From positions 1 to 45,905 of the forward strand of contig NZ_JAEMSG010000011.1 in the NCBI RefSeq assembly GCF_016462945.1: DNA of 45,905 nucleotides, written 5' to 3'. This document shows, one piece after another, positions 1 to 11,650 of this stretch. The stretch's first letter is position 1, and each line of letters starts with the position of its first letter. The notes below the pieces were generated by a model. It saw only the letters and a list, made by a program, of their open reading frames with translations, did no database searches and was not told where the DNA came from. The stretch is from Mycolicibacterium sp. Its GTDB lineage: Bacteria > Actinomycetota > Actinomycetes > Mycobacteriales > Mycobacteriaceae. The position numbers and the translations under genes were made by a program.

Positions 1-1906
<1,906 letters not shown>

Positions 1907-1907
1907 G

Positions 1908-2270
1908 TCAGCCCATCACCGGCGCAACGCAGAACACATTGCCGTCGGGGTCCTCCAGCACCACCCAGCCGTAATCACCGAACGAGTGGCGTCCGGTCTC
2001 CGCGGCACCGAGTTCGACGAGGCGGGCGATCTCAGCTTCCACATCGGCGGTCTCGAAGTCGAGGTGGATGCGGGCCTTGCCGGGAGTCGGGTCATCGACC
2101 CGCTGGAAGCCCAGCCGCGGGCCCGCCGCACACGCCACCATCAGGAATTCGCCCGGCACCAGGGGGACCACCGTGCCGTCGAGCACGGTGGACCACCAGT
2201 CGGCCAGCCGGTCCGGCTCGGTGCAGTCGAACGTCACCATTTCCACCGTCAGATTCGCGGAGCCAACCAT
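1908..2270 (-). CDS. VOC (glyoxalase/bleomycin resistance-like) family protein
   Basis: A 120-aa single-domain protein with the vicinal oxygen chelate layout. It opens with [16 protein letters not shown], has [21 protein letters not shown] in the middle (typical of the glyoxalase_6-like branch) and ends with the [12 protein letters not shown] signature, where the Glu would be a metal ligand in active members. It corresponds to Rv0801 of Mtb. The substrate is unknown. It lies 14 nt after pepC and 1 nt before purL on the same strand, so it is part of the purSQ-pepC-VOC-purL run. Nothing in the sequence ties it to purine chemistry. Family assignment is secure, function is not. Confidence 0.85.
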   Translation of the reverse strand: MVGSANLTVEMVTFDCTEPDRLADWWSTVLDGTVVPLVPGEFLMVACAAGPRLGFQRVDDPTPGKARIHLDFETADVEAEIARLVELGAAETGRHSFGDYGWVVLEDPDGNVFCVAPVMG

Positions 2271-2284
2271 GGGCCAACACTAAC

Positions 2285-3550
2285 TCAGTCCGGTGCCAGG
2301 AACGCCGCCAGCGCGGCGGCACAGGAGCCGACATCGGCGGCGCCCATGAGTTCGCGAGCGGAGTGCATGGCCAGTTGCGGTGCGCCGACGTCGACGGTCG
2401 GGATGCCGGTCCGCGCCGCCGTCATCGGCCCGATGGTGGATCCGCACGGCAGGTCGACGCGGTGCTCGTAGCGCTGCAGCGGCACACCCGCCGCCCGGCA
2501 GGCCAGCTCGAAGGCCGCCGCGGTGCGACTGTCGGTGGCATAGCGCAGGTTGGGCTGGACCTTGAGCACCGGTCCGCCGTTGACGTAGATCGGATGGCCG
2601 GGTTCGTGGCGCTCCGGGTAGTTCGGGTGGGTGGCGTGCGCCATATCCGCCGAGGCCAGCATCGAGGCGGTCGTCAGGCGCAGGAAGTCCTCCCGGTCAC
2701 CACCTGCGGTCAGCACGATGCGCTCCAGCGTCGTACGCAGGAGGTCCGACTGCGCGCCGTGATCGGAGACCGAGCCCACCTCCTCGTGGTCGAACAGCGC
2801 CAGCACCGGCAGGTAGTCGGACGACTCCGCGGCCAGCAGTGCCTCCACCCCGGCGTAGCAGCTGGCCTGGTTGTCCAGCCGCGGCCCGCTGATGAGGTCT
2901 TTGTCGACCCCGATCACCCTCGACGGGGTCAGGTCATGGGTCATCAAGTCTGCTGACAGCAGGTCGGCTGGCGTCACCCCGGCCCAATCGGCGACGTAGT
3001 GGTGGAATGGCCGGGCCGGGCCGTCGGCCCCGAATACCGCGTCGAGGTGGCGCTGCGGGTTGAGGCTGACGGAGTTGCGGTCCTCGGCGAGGTGGATCGC
3101 CAGTTGCGGCACCCGCAGTAGCGGTTCGTCGAACCGCACCAGGCGGTGCTCGATGCGGCCGCCCTTACCGAGCAACGAAATCCGGCCACTGAGGCCCAGG
3201 TCACGATCAAGCCAGGAGTTGAGCCATGCTCCGCCGTAAGGTTGCAATCGCACCAGACGCCACATGGTTTCGGTGCGATCCGGATGCTGCTTGACCCGCA
3301 GGTTGGGGCTGTCGGTGTGGGCGCCGATGATCCGGAATGGCTGTTGCCGGCCTGATGCCGTCCAGGCGACCACCGATCCGGACCGGATCGTGAAGAATCG
3401 GCCGGCGGCGGCCTCGCCCCACCGGTCGGTCTCGGCCAGTTCGGTGTAGCCGGCCGAGCGCAGCCGGTCGGCAACCGTCGCGCAGACGTGGAACGGCGAC
3501 GGCGAGGCGTCAATGAACTCACACAGTCCGCGCGCGGTGGCCTCGGTCAT
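2285..3550 (-). CDS. pepC: M18-family aspartyl aminopeptidase
   Basis: A 421-aa zinc aminopeptidase of family M18, expected to remove N-terminal acidic residues from peptides in the cytoplasm. The metal-site pattern is complete: His78 in [12 protein letters not shown], bridging Asp226 in [12 protein letters not shown], the Glu pair 256/257 in FDHEEVGS, Asp303 in [11 protein letters not shown] and His396 in [10 protein letters not shown]. It matches Rv0800 in sequence and place. The purQ TGA (3556-3554) is followed directly by GTG-ATG, so the start is either GTG 3553 or ATG 3550. I chose the ATG, and the difference is one residue. It sits between purQ and the VOC gene in a tightly packed leftward run. 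Confidence 0.95.
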   Translation of the reverse strand: MTEATARGLCEFIDASPSPFHVCATVADRLRSAGYTELAETDRWGEAAAGRFFTIRSGSVVAWTASGRQQPFRIIGAHTDSPNLRVKQHPDRTETMWRLVRLQPYGGAWLNSWLDRDLGLSGRISLLGKGGRIEHRLVRFDEPLLRVPQLAIHLAEDRNSVSLNPQRHLDAVFGADGPARPFHHYVADWAGVTPADLLSADLMTHDLTPSRVIGVDKDLISGPRLDNQASCYAGVEALLAAESSDYLPVLALFDHEEVGSVSDHGAQSDLLRTTLERIVLTAGGDREDFLRLTTASMLASADMAHATHPNYPERHEPGHPIYVNGGPVLKVQPNLRYATDSRTAAAFELACRAAGVPLQRYEHRVDLPCGSTIGPMTAARTGIPTVDVGAPQLAMHSARELMGAADVGSCAAALAAFLAPD

Positions 3551-3553
3551 CAC

Positions 3554-4228
3554 TCAGGCAGCCAGCACTGCGTCGAGTGCCGAGAAGAACATGCCGAGCC
3601 CGTCGTCGGACGGTCCGGTGAGCGCCTCGGTGGCGTGCTCCGGGTGTGGCATCAGCCCGACCACTCGGCCGTTGGCCGAACTGACTCCGGCGATCCCGCG
3701 CATCGAGCCGTTGGGGTTGTCGGCGTACCGAAGTACCACTCGGCCCTCGGCCTCGAGTGCATCGAGCACGGATTCGCTTGCCACATAACGGCCTTCGCCG
3801 GACTTCAGCGGCACCAGCAGTTCAGCACCCGGTTCGTAGCGCGACGTCCACGCTGTCGCCGTCGATGCGACCTGTAACCATACGTCGCGGCAGATGAAAT
3901 GCAGGCCGGCGTTGCGGGTCAGCGCACCGGGTAACAGGCCGGCTTCGCACAGCACTTGAAAGCCATTGCAGATTCCCAGCACCGGCATGCCTCGACCGGC
4001 CTCGGCAACCACCTCGCCCATCACCGGTGCGAACTTGGCGATCGCCCCACAGCGCAGATAGTCACCGTAGGAGAATCCGCCGGGCACCACGACGGCGTCA
4101 ACATCCTTGAGGTCGGCGTCGGCATGCCACAGGCTCACCGCCTCGGCTCCGGCCAGGCGCACCGCACGCGCGGCGTCGATGTCATCAAGGGTGCCAGGGA
4201 ACGTGATGATCCCCACGCGAGCGCTCAT
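3554..4228 (-). CDS. purQ: Phosphoribosylformylglycinamidine synthase subunit PurQ (glutaminase)
   Basis: A 224-aa class I glutamine amidotransferase that supplies ammonia to PurL. The nucleophile is Cys87 in LGICNGFQ, and the His195/Glu197 pair of the triad is in LMPHPEHA. The N-terminus ([18 protein letters not shown]) and the oxyanion-side segment [16 protein letters not shown] are typical of PurQ. The ATG overlaps the purS stop by four bases (ATGA), and the stop abuts the pepC start. PurS, PurQ and PurL are therefore made from one transcript, with two non-purine genes between purQ and purL. Confidence 0.97.
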   Translation of the reverse strand: MSARVGIITFPGTLDDIDAARAVRLAGAEAVSLWHADADLKDVDAVVVPGGFSYGDYLRCGAIAKFAPVMGEVVAEAGRGMPVLGICNGFQVLCEAGLLPGALTRNAGLHFICRDVWLQVASTATAWTSRYEPGAELLVPLKSGEGRYVASESVLDALEAEGRVVLRYADNPNGSMRGIAGVSSANGRVVGLMPHPEHATEALTGPSDDGLGMFFSALDAVLAA

Positions 4229-4464
4229 AGCGGGTCCCGGCTGACCGACCAGTCCTCGATGACGGTGTTGGCCAGTAGCGACTCAGCGATCTCGGCGAGT
4301 TGATCGTCGGTCACCGAATCGTCAACCTCAAGCTCAAACCGCTTGCCCTGCCGGACATCTGAGATACCGGCATGGCCAAGGCGACCCAGCGCGCCGACGA
4401 TAGCCTGGCCCTGCGGGTCGAGAATCTCAGCTTTGGGCATCACGTGGACAACAACCCGGGGCAC
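4225..4464 (-). CDS. purS: Phosphoribosylformylglycinamidine synthase subunit PurS
   Basis: A 79-aa small subunit that bridges PurQ and PurL in the FGAM synthase complex. It starts with GTG at 4464, preceded at good distance by a GAGGAG ribosome-binding site. The sequence has the PurS pattern: [19 protein letters not shown], then [16 protein letters not shown], then a C-terminal [17 protein letters not shown]. Length is normal for the family. Its stop overlaps the purQ start. It is the first purine gene of the run; the secreted-protein gene upstream (start 5170) ends 49 bp before it on the same strand. Confidence 0.96.
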   Translation of the reverse strand: MPRVVVHVMPKAEILDPQGQAIVGALGRLGHAGISDVRQGKRFELEVDDSVTDDQLAEIAESLLANTVIEDWSVSRDPL

Positions 4465-4513
4465 TGCAGCTCCTCTGACGCGGCGGATGGTGCAGGTTGA
4501 TCCTAGCGTCGGG

Positions 4514-5170
4514 TCACGGGCACGAACCTATGTAGGCCGTGCACAACGGCGCGGCGAGCGCCTGGAGAATGGTCTCGTCGGTCACCGTGGGCCAGGGAGT
4601 CTGCGGTGGCGAGTTCGACCACAGCGCCAGTTCGGTAATGGTGCTGTTGATCGGATCGGCAAGCAGATACTCATGGAGGATCACCGGTCCGCTGACGGCT
4701 GCGGCCATCTGAACCGGCTCGTCCAGGGTCAGCGATGGGGACGCCGCGGCGTTGCTCTGTTGGCAGGCCCGCAACGCGGTGACCGCGGCGGCGAAGGTAT
4801 CGCGGGCAAGCTGGCCACCCCACCATGTCTCGCCACGCCAGTGCAGCACCTGGGCCTGCATCTGCCACTGGCCGGCGGCGTTGGTCACCACCGCGCGCTC
4901 GGCGACCGCGAAGGTTCTCGGGTCATGTCCGACCGGTGGGCTGACACACAGTTCCTCAAATCGGAACCGCGGCGATCGTGCCGTCACCGCTACCCCGGCA
5001 AGCTCGGGCCAGTCGTAGCGAGAGTGCAGCGGGATCGACGACGGTGCGATCCACGCGGTATCGGGAATACGGTTGCAGGCCGGGGGGCAGGTGCCGGCCG
5101 GCTCGGCGCTCGCCGGTGGTGCCACGACGATCAGCGAGGCCGTCACCACCGATGTGAGGACCATCCGCAT
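4514..5170 (-). CDS. Putative secreted protein (Rv0787-like)
   Basis: A 218-aa protein of unknown function. A cleavable signal peptide is clear: Met-Arg-Met, a hydrophobic stretch (VLTSVVTASLIVV) and a likely cut after PPASA, before EPAGT. The mature part has several Cys residues (CPPAC near the N-terminus, ELCVS, RACQQ, and CTAYIGSC at the end) that could form disulfides outside the membrane. I placed the start at ATG 5170 because an AGGAGG lies six bases upstream; an in-frame Met 60 nt further upstream would bury the signal peptide behind an Arg/Cys-rich stretch. By position it matches Rv0787 next to purS. It diverges from the MBL-fold gene across about 30 bp. Confidence 0.75.
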   Translation of the reverse strand: MRMVLTSVVTASLIVVAPPASAEPAGTCPPACNRIPDTAWIAPSSIPLHSRYDWPELAGVAVTARSPRFRFEELCVSPPVGHDPRTFAVAERAVVTNAAGQWQMQAQVLHWRGETWWGGQLARDTFAAAVTALRACQQSNAAASPSLTLDEPVQMAAAVSGPVILHEYLLADPINSTITELALWSNSPPQTPWPTVTDETILQALAAPLCTAYIGSCP

Positions 5171-5202
5171 ACGCCGCCTCCTGTGCGAGCACAATCGTAA
5201 GC

Positions 5203-5841
5203 ATGGAACTGACACACTTCGGGCATTCATGCCTGCTGGCAGAGCTTGGTGTCGCGCGGCTGCTGTTCGACCCGGGCACCTTCTCCCACGGTTTTGAGGG
5301 CATCACAGGTCTCTCGGCGATCCTGATCACCCACCAGCACCCCGACCACGCCGATCCGCAGCGACTGCCCGCGCTGGTTGAGGCCAACCCCGGTGCCGCG
5401 TTGTACGCCGATCCTCAGACCGCCGACCAACTCGGCGGTGACTGGCGTGCGGTTCACGTCGGTGACGAAATCACCATCGACGGGTTGAGCGTCCGCGGAG
5501 TCGGCGGCCGCCACGCTGTCATTCACCCCGAGATCCCGGTGATCGACAACATCTCCTACCTGATCGGCGATAACGAACACCGCGCCAGGCTGATGCACCC
5601 GGGCGACGCGCTGTTCGTCCCCGATGAGCCGATCGAGGTGCTCGCCACCCCGGCCGCCGCACCGTGGATGAAGATCTCCGAGGCGGTGGACTATCTGCGC
5701 GCGGTGGCGCCCCAGCACGCCGTTCCGATCCATCAGGGCATCATTGCCCCGGAAGCCCGCGGCATCTTCTACAGTCGGCTCGCCGAGATGACCGAGACCG
5801 ACTTCCGGATACTGACCGAGGAGAACTCGGTTCGGTTTTGA
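5203..5841 (+). CDS. Metallo-beta-lactamase-fold hydrolase (UlaG-like)
   Basis: A 212-aa MBL-fold protein with the metal motif THQHPDHAD (His44, His46, Asp48, His49). The N-terminus MELTHFGHSCLLAE is typical of the UlaG/YtnP-like branch, in which an early HxGHSC segment starts the first beta strand. Later histidines in GGRHAVIH and PIHQGII could complete the zinc site. It corresponds to Rv0786c. The substrate cannot be read from the sequence. It is followed after 19 bp by an SDR gene on the same strand, so the two are probably co-transcribed. Confidence 0.85.
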   Translation: MELTHFGHSCLLAELGVARLLFDPGTFSHGFEGITGLSAILITHQHPDHADPQRLPALVEANPGAALYADPQTADQLGGDWRAVHVGDEITIDGLSVRGVGGRHAVIHPEIPVIDNISYLIGDNEHRARLMHPGDALFVPDEPIEVLATPAAAPWMKISEAVDYLRAVAPQHAVPIHQGIIAPEARGIFYSRLAEMTETDFRILTEENSVRF

Positions 5842-5860
5842 ACAAAAGAAGGGAACTTCT

Positions 5861-6661
5861 GTGAGCGCAGCCGACCTTGAGAGGCTCTTCGGACTTGGCG
5901 GCAAGACGGCACTGGTCACCGGCGGTACCCGCGGAATCGGGATGATGATCGCGCGCGGCCTGCTGCAGGTCGGCGCGCGCGTGGTGGTCAGCTCGCGCAA
6001 AGCCGACGCCTGCGAGCAGGCCGTCGCGGTGCTCTCGGAGTTCGGTGACGTTCATGGGGTCGCGGCTGATCTTTCCCGCCAGGAGGAGTGCAAGCGGTTG
6101 GCCGCGGACGTGCTCAACCGGACCGACACCCTCGACATCCTGGTCAACAATGCCGGGGCCACCTGGGGCGAGGCGCTGGAGACATTTCCTGCCGCGGCCT
6201 GGGATCGCGTCCTCGACCTCAATGTCAAGTCGCCGTTCTGGATGGTCCAGGAACTACTGCCCGCGCTGCGCAAAGCGGGCACTCAGGATGACCCGGCGCG
6301 CATCATCAATATCGGCAGCATCGACGGCATCCACGTCAGCCCGATGACGACCTATTCGTACTCGACGAGCAAGGCCGCGATACACCAGCTGACCCGAGTG
6401 CTGGCCAAAGAACTTGGGCCCCAGCACATCACCGTCAACGCGGTGGCACCCGGACCGTTCCCATCGAAGATGATGGCTGCGACCCTGGAGGCATTCGGCG
6501 ACGCGATCGCAGCCTCGGCCCCGCTGCGCCGGATCGGCCGAGACGACGATATGGCCGGGATCGCAATCTTCCTGGCCAGCCGGGCCGGCTCCTACCTGAA
6601 TGGGGCCGTGATCCCGGTCGACGGTGGAATCGCCACCACCGCGAGCGGAACAGCCCGCTAA
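5861..6661 (+). CDS. Short-chain dehydrogenase/reductase (classical SDR)
   Basis: A 266-aa classical SDR. The Rossmann motif TGGTRGIG is at residues 20-27, NNAG at about 96-99, the catalytic Ser at 153 (NIGSIDG) and the YSTSK catalytic Tyr/Lys at 167/171, followed by NAVAPGPF. SSRK after beta strand 2 suggests NADP(H) preference. Overall it resembles the RhlG-like subgroup, but the substrate is unknown. It begins with GTG behind an AAGAAGGGA ribosome-binding site, 19 bp after the MBL-fold gene. It runs tail to tail with the DUF2334 gene with 12 bp between stops. Confidence 0.9.
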   Translation: MSAADLERLFGLGGKTALVTGGTRGIGMMIARGLLQVGARVVVSSRKADACEQAVAVLSEFGDVHGVAADLSRQEECKRLAADVLNRTDTLDILVNNAGATWGEALETFPAAAWDRVLDLNVKSPFWMVQELLPALRKAGTQDDPARIINIGSIDGIHVSPMTTYSYSTSKAAIHQLTRVLAKELGPQHITVNAVAPGPFPSKMMAATLEAFGDAIAASAPLRRIGRDDDMAGIAIFLASRAGSYLNGAVIPVDGGIATTASGTAR

Positions 6662-6673
6662 GCGTTGTCGATC

Positions 6674-7378
6674 TCAGGCCGCGTCGGCGAGCGCTGGATC
6701 CGGATCCCACCGGTAGACGACCGGGGTGCAACCGTGCATCAGCGCGAGGTCGACGGCATCCAGCACTGCCTGCCGGGGACCCGGCTTGCCGAGTTGACGA
6801 GCTGACACGGCCAATCGCACTGTCCCGCCGCGTCGAGCAGTGCGTTCAGCGGAAAGGACCACGGTCCGACACCACCACGGTTCGGTGAGAAATCCCGCAC
6901 CGATACCGATCACCCGGCCCTGCAGCGTCCTGCCGCGCAGCAGGTCCACAGTCTCGTAGAGCCCGATGAGGAGACGAAAGCCGTTGTGCGGCAGGGCGGT
7001 GACCGTGCCTGCCGAGGCGGTCCAGCCTGGTGCCGCAAACAGTCTGGTCCGCAAACCAAGCTGCTCCAGGGTGCGGTCGGCGGCAATCAGGCGAAGGTTC
7101 GCCTCATGCGCGGGCAGCGTCGCAAACTCGCTGCGCAACCTCTTGGTAGCGGCCTCGTCAAACCCGTGCAGGACTACCGCATCTCCGGCCGCCCGACGGT
7201 CCTGGAGCCAATTGACGGTGATGTCGTCGGAGTCCAGGCGGTAGCCGCCCTTCAGACGAGGCGCGACGAACAGCGACAGCGGCACACTGCGCGCATCGAG
7301 TTGCCGGCAAAAGTCATCGAGATGCGGCAGCGTCCGATTGCTGATCCCGGACACCGACACGATCAACTCTGCGGACAC
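6674..7378 (-). CDS. DUF2334 polysaccharide-deacetylase-like protein
   Basis: A 234-aa protein with an NodB-like (deacetylase) fold of the DUF2334 type: VSVSGISNRTLPHLDDFCRQL at the N-terminus, SLFVAPRLKG, then DAVVLHGFDEA and LFAAPGW. The strand-end residues Asp, His (VLHG) and the FxAPGW segment are those seen in this family, but the classical HxxxH metal pair is not obvious, so catalysis is uncertain. It corresponds to Rv0784. The start codon is GTG 7378 with no strong ribosome-binding site. No signal peptide is seen. Confidence 0.75.
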   Translation of the reverse strand: MSAELIVSVSGISNRTLPHLDDFCRQLDARSVPLSLFVAPRLKGGYRLDSDDITVNWLQDRRAAGDAVVLHGFDEAATKRLRSEFATLPAHEANLRLIAADRTLEQLGLRTRLFAAPGWTASAGTVTALPHNGFRLLIGLYETVDLLRGRTLQGRVIGIGAGFLTEPWWCRTVVLSAERTARRGGTVRLAVSARQLGKPGPRQAVLDAVDLALMHGCTPVVYRWDPDPALADAA

Positions 7379-7437
7379 ACCTGGGAGTATCGCGAAAGCA
7401 GGTGTCTATTCGGTGACGCCCAAGTGGATGTCAGTGG

Positions 7438-7926
7438 TCAGCGCGGCAGGACCGCTTCGATAGCGGTGATCATCTCGGGCGCGTCCGGTTCGGTTCGGGG
7501 ACGGAACCGATTGGCCACTTCGCCGTTGGGGGCGATGAGGAATTTCTCGAAGTTCCATTGCACATCGCCGGCTTCGCCACCCGCGTCGGCGGTCTCGGTC
7601 AGCCGCGCGAAGAGCGGATGCCGGTCGGCCCCATTGACGTCGACCTTGGCCAACAACGGAAACGTCACGCCGTAGGTGGTGGAACAAAACGTGGCGATCT
7701 GCTCGGGCGTGCCTGGTTCCTGTCCCATGAACTGGTTGCACGGGACTCCGATGACCGTCAATCCTCGGTCCGCGTAGTCGCGAGCCAACTGCTCCAGTGC
7801 GCCGTACTGCGGCGTCAGACCGCACTTGGACGCGACATTGACCACCAGGAGCGCCCGGCCGTCGTACTGGGCCAGCGAGGTGGGGTTTCCATCGAGTGTG
7901 GTGAGCGGGATCTCGGCCAAGGACAT
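7438..7926 (-). CDS. Glutathione peroxidase-family thiol peroxidase (Cys type)
   Basis: A 162-aa GPx-family peroxidase. The peroxidatic residue is Cys35 in NVASKCGLTPQY (not selenocysteine), the second Cys is Cys63 in GVPCNQFMGQEPG with the conserved Gln65, and the Trp/Asn of the tetrad are 124/125 in WNFEKFL. Cys-type bacterial enzymes mostly use thioredoxin rather than glutathione, and mycobacteria lack glutathione, so a thioredoxin- or mycothiol-linked role is likely (inference). I chose ATG 7926, which starts the family domain at once; the longer upstream reading frame is antisense to nothing useful and lies within ptrB. It follows the ptrB stop by 10 bp, in the purC-ptrB operon. The Met in QFMGQ replaces the more usual Gly. 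Confidence 0.9.
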   Translation of the reverse strand: MSLAEIPLTTLDGNPTSLAQYDGRALLVVNVASKCGLTPQYGALEQLARDYADRGLTVIGVPCNQFMGQEPGTPEQIATFCSTTYGVTFPLLAKVDVNGADRHPLFARLTETADAGGEAGDVQWNFEKFLIAPNGEVANRFRPRTEPDAPEMITAIEAVLPR

Positions 7927-7936
7927 GGCGGTGAGA

Positions 7937-10072
7937 CTACCTCTCCTGCGGTCCGAAACGCTGCGGGTCTGCGGTTGCCAGCAGCCAGGCATACTGGAAA
8001 GCCGTTTCCTTCCACCGTTCGTAACGACCACTGATACCACCGTGGCCTGCCGCCATCTGAGTGCGCAACAGCACCGGATGCGGATCTGTCTTGACGTGAC
8101 GCAGCGCGGCAACCCATTTGGCGGGCTCGACGTAGAACACCCGGGTGTCGTTGAGCGATGTCATCGCCAGAATCGCCGGGTACTGCTTGGCGCCGATGTT
8201 CTCGTAGGGCGAGTACGACTTCATATAGGAGTAGACGTCGGCATCCGCCAACGGGTTTCCCCACTCGTCCCATTCGGTGACCGTCAACGGCAACGACGGA
8301 TCCAGGATCGTCGTGAGGGGATCGACGAACGGCACCTGCGCGAGAATGCCGGCAAACAACTCCGGTGCCATATTGGCGACCGCACCCATCAGTAGTCCAC
8401 CCGCGCTCCCACCGAGTGCGACCAGATTATTCGGCCGGGTCAGCCCCGAATCGATGAGATGGTTTGCGGCGGAGATGAAGTCGGTGAAGGTGTTCTTCTT
8501 TTCCAGGAGCTTGCCCTGTTCGTACCAAAGCCTTCCCATCTCGCCACCACCACGGACGTGCGCGATAGCGAAGATCATGCCGCGGTCGAGTAGGGAGAGC
8601 CGGGCGATGGAGAACCGCGGGTCCTCGGAGGACTCGTAGGCCCCGTAGCCGTAGAGCACAGTGGGCGCCGGTGTTTCGACGCCAGTTCGGTGGATGAGCG
8701 AGATCGGGATCCGGGTGCCGTCGGATGCTATCGCCCAGTCCCGGCGCTCGACGTAGTCTTCTCGCCGGTAGTCGCCGAGCACCGGCTGTTCGCGCAGCAG
8801 GATTCGCTCACCGGATGCCAGGTCGATGTCGTAGATTCGCATCGGGGTGACAAACGATGTCGCGCCGACCCGCAGCCGGGGTGATTCCCAGTTCGGATTA
8901 CCGGCCAGCCCGGAAGCCATCAGTTCGGAATCGAAGGTGATCTCCGCCGGCGTTCCGTAGCCGTTGTCGATTGGCCACAACTGGAGGCGCGCCAGTGCTT
9001 CCCGACGATAGTGGACGACGATGTGGTGGGCGAACGCGTCGACACCCTCGAGGCGGACATCGTCACGCGACGCGATCAGAGTCGTCTGCGCGCCCGGGTT
9101 GCCGACCGGGGCATCGACCAGGGTGAAGTTGGGCGCACCGTCGTTGTGCAGGATCAGGAACCGATCCTGACCACCGATCACGGCGTGTTCAACGGAGTAC
9201 TCGACACCTTCGCGGCGTGGCAGCACCACGGTGAAAGATGCCTGGGGTTCGGAGGCGGCGGCGAACCGGACTTCCGAGGTGATCGATGATCCGGCCGCGA
9301 TGAGGATGTAGGCATTGCTCCGGGTTCGGCCCACCGCAACCCAGAACCGTGCGTCAGGTTCTTGGAAAACCTGCTCATCGGGTCCGGTTGCGCCGAGGCG
9401 GTGGCGCCACACCGTATCGGGGCGCCATGACTCGTCGACGGTCGTGTAGTAGACGCATTCGTTATCGGCCGCCCAGGTGACTCCAATGCCGATACCGGAA
9501 ATCGTGTCCGGGTAGAGCTCGCCGGTGCGTAAATCCCTGAACCGCAGGGTGTATCGCTCGTCCCCGACAACATCGGTGGAGAAGGCCAATACGTTGCCGT
9601 CGATGCTGACGCTGCTGGCACCGAGCGAGAAGAAGTCGTGCCCGTCGGCTTCGGCATTCTCGTCGAGCAGCACCTGTTCATCCGGGACGAGAGTGTGCTC
9701 GTCGAGCACCGGAGGCTCCCAATCATCGGGTCCGGCGGCCGGACGCCGGCAGTGCACGCCGTACTGTTTGCCTTCGAAGCTCCGGCCGTAGTACCACCAG
9801 TCGCCGCGGCGCACCGGCACTGAAAGGTCGGTTTCCTTGGTTCGCGACTTGATCTCATCGAAGATCTGCTGCCGCAGGGGTTCCTGATAGGCCGTCTGCG
9901 CCTCGACGTAGGTGTTCTCCGCCTCCAGGTGGGCGATCACCTCCGGGTCGGACTTGTCGCGCATCCACTCATACGGGTCGACGAACACGTCGTCGTGGTG
10001 AACGCGGCGAGTTTCCACGCGTTTGGGAACCGGAGCCGCCCGGCCGGCCACATCAGGCTGGTGTGACCTCAC
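7937..10072 (-). CDS. ptrB: Oligopeptidase B / protease II (S9A family), intact
   Basis: A 711-aa serine oligopeptidase with an N-terminal beta-propeller (about residues 70-410) and a C-terminal alpha/beta hydrolase domain. The catalytic triad is Ser556 in [10 protein letters not shown], Asp642 in SLNDTRV and His677 in AAGHGGISG. It should cut small peptides after basic residues in the cytoplasm. The N-terminus carries the family hallmark [17 protein letters not shown]. In Mtb the equivalent is annotated as two pieces (ptrBa/ptrBb, Rv0781-Rv0782); here the frame is uninterrupted. The GTG start overlaps the purC stop by four bases (GTGA). Confidence 0.96.
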   Translation of the reverse strand: MRSHQPDVAGRAAPVPKRVETRRVHHDDVFVDPYEWMRDKSDPEVIAHLEAENTYVEAQTAYQEPLRQQIFDEIKSRTKETDLSVPVRRGDWWYYGRSFEGKQYGVHCRRPAAGPDDWEPPVLDEHTLVPDEQVLLDENAEADGHDFFSLGASSVSIDGNVLAFSTDVVGDERYTLRFRDLRTGELYPDTISGIGIGVTWAADNECVYYTTVDESWRPDTVWRHRLGATGPDEQVFQEPDARFWVAVGRTRSNAYILIAAGSSITSEVRFAAASEPQASFTVVLPRREGVEYSVEHAVIGGQDRFLILHNDGAPNFTLVDAPVGNPGAQTTLIASRDDVRLEGVDAFAHHIVVHYRREALARLQLWPIDNGYGTPAEITFDSELMASGLAGNPNWESPRLRVGATSFVTPMRIYDIDLASGERILLREQPVLGDYRREDYVERRDWAIASDGTRIPISLIHRTGVETPAPTVLYGYGAYESSEDPRFSIARLSLLDRGMIFAIAHVRGGGEMGRLWYEQGKLLEKKNTFTDFISAANHLIDSGLTRPNNLVALGGSAGGLLMGAVANMAPELFAGILAQVPFVDPLTTILDPSLPLTVTEWDEWGNPLADADVYSYMKSYSPYENIGAKQYPAILAMTSLNDTRVFYVEPAKWVAALRHVKTDPHPVLLRTQMAAGHGGISGRYERWKETAFQYAWLLATADPQRFGPQER

Positions 10073-10968
10073 GCGCCAATCCAGTCGGCGAACTTCAAAC
10101 CCGAAATCCGCTCGTAGGCTTCGATGTAGCGCGCACGGGTCGACTCGACTATGGAGTCAGGCAGCGGAGGCGGCGCGGCTGCGCCCTGGCGGTCCCAGCC
10201 GGATTCCGGTCCGGTCAGCCAGTTACGCACGAACTGCTTATCGAAGCTGGGCTGCACCACACCCTCGGTGTGGCTGTCGGCGGGCCAGTATCGCGACGAG
10301 TCCGGGGTGAAGACCTCATCAGCGAGCACCAGTCGCCCGTCACGATCTACACCGAACTCGAATTTAGTGTCGGCGATGATGATTCCCTTGGTGAGCGCGT
10401 GTTGGGCGGCCAGGTTGTAGGTCTGCAGAGTCAGGGCCCGTAACTGTTCGGCGCGTTCGGCCCCGATCATCTCGACGACCCGGTCGAACGAGATGTTCTC
10501 ATCGTGGGCGCCGAGTTCCGCCTTGGTCGCCGGGGTGAACAGTGGGAGATTGAATCTGCTGGCCTCAACGAGCCCGGCTGGTAGCGCGATACCGCATACC
10601 GCTCCGGTGCGCTGGTAGTCCAGCAGTCCCGAGCCGGTCAGATAACCGCGCGCGACGCACTCGACCGGCACCATATCGAGTTGTCGCACCACCAGGGCAC
10701 GGCCGAGCACATCGGCGGGGATACGTGGATCATCCGGTGGGCCGGCAAGGTGGTTGGGCGCCCCACCGTGGTCCGAGACAAGACCGAAGAAGAACGCACT
10801 CATCGCGGTCAGGATGCGGCCCTTATCCGGAATGAGAGTGTCGAGGATGTAGTCGAAGGCCGAGATGCGGTCAGACGCTACGAACAGCAGGTGCTCGTCG
10901 TCGATGCGGTACAGCTCACGAACTTTGCCGCTGGCCAGGTGGCGGTAATCGGTCAGGGCAGGACGCAC
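10069..10968 (-). CDS. purC: Phosphoribosylaminoimidazole-succinocarboxamide synthase (SAICAR synthase)
   Basis: A 299-aa SAICAR synthase that joins CAIR and aspartate in purine synthesis. Motifs include ASGKVRELY near the N-terminus (phosphate-binding), [29 protein letters not shown] and IADTKFEFG in the second half. It starts with GTG 10968 and heads the operon purC-ptrB-GPx. It diverges from a membrane-protein gene over about 50 bp. Corresponds to Rv0780. Confidence 0.97.
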   Translation of the reverse strand: MRPALTDYRHLASGKVRELYRIDDEHLLFVASDRISAFDYILDTLIPDKGRILTAMSAFFFGLVSDHGGAPNHLAGPPDDPRIPADVLGRALVVRQLDMVPVECVARGYLTGSGLLDYQRTGAVCGIALPAGLVEASRFNLPLFTPATKAELGAHDENISFDRVVEMIGAERAEQLRALTLQTYNLAAQHALTKGIIIADTKFEFGVDRDGRLVLADEVFTPDSSRYWPADSHTEGVVQPSFDKQFVRNWLTGPESGWDRQGAAAPPPLPDSIVESTRARYIEAYERISGLKFADWIGA

Positions 10969-11018
10969 CGGGTCAGCCTATCGGCCGCCGGCCGGGCGAC
11001 TGTGCTGGGATCACACTC

Positions 11019-11645
11019 ATGAAATCGCGCTTCCTTCCCTACGCCACCACCCCGGGCAGGCTGACCGCCCAGGTAGTCAGTGATCTGCTCGTCGCCTTGT
11101 GGATCAGCGTCTGGGTGCTGGTCGGCCTCGGCGTGCATCATGCGATCGCGGCAATTGCGGGGGTGGGCACCCAGGTCAAAGATGGCGCAACCGGCATCTC
11201 GGAGAACCTCAATTCAGCCGGCGACAGCGCCGACCGGATCCCTCTGGTCGGCGATGCGGTGTCCACACCGCTGCGCGCCGCCAGCAAGGCCGCCCTCGAC
11301 CTGGCCGGCGCCGGACAGAACCTCAACACCACCGCCACCTGGCTGGCGGTACTGCTGGCCCTCGCGGTGGCCGCCCCTCCCATCCTCGCGATCTGTATGC
11401 CGTGGCTGTTCTTGCGGATCCGGTTCTTCCGCCGCAAGTGGACCGTGATCACGTTGGCCCAGACCCCCGCCGGCGAGCAACTACTCGCATTGCGGGCGCT
11501 GGCCAATCGGCCGCTGCGGAAGCTGACCGAGGTCACCGGGGACCCGGTCGGTGCCTGGCGGCGCGAGGATCCTGACGCGGTGCGCGGCCTGGCGGCACTG
11601 GAGTTACGTTCTGCGGGCGTGGCGAGGGTGACTTCGGCACCCTGA
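11019..11645 (+). CDS. Two-span membrane protein (Rv0779c-like)
   Basis: A 208-aa protein of unknown function. Two membrane segments are evident, about residues 20-48 and 106-131 (WLAVLLALAVAAPPILAICMPWLFL), separated by a polar, Ala/Gly/Ser-rich region of about 57 residues. A basic RIRFFRRK follows the second span. The soluble C-terminal tail of about 70 residues is Arg/Leu-rich. The start ATG 11019 is divergent from purC. It runs convergent with cyp126 with only 5 bp between stops. The name rests on position and general character. Confidence 0.8.
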   Translation: MKSRFLPYATTPGRLTAQVVSDLLVALWISVWVLVGLGVHHAIAAIAGVGTQVKDGATGISENLNSAGDSADRIPLVGDAVSTPLRAASKAALDLAGAGQNLNTTATWLAVLLALAVAAPPILAICMPWLFLRIRFFRRKWTVITLAQTPAGEQLLALRALANRPLRKLTEVTGDPVGAWRREDPDAVRGLAALELRSAGVARVTSAP

Positions 11646-11650
11646 ATTGT

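Noticed and set aside
7438-7926. Selenocysteine peroxidase
   Set aside because: The active-site codon is TGC (Cys) in SKCGL; no in-frame TGA or SECIS is needed.
7937-10072. Split ptrB as annotated in Mtb
   Set aside because: The frame is continuous with propeller and catalytic domains in one 711-aa protein.
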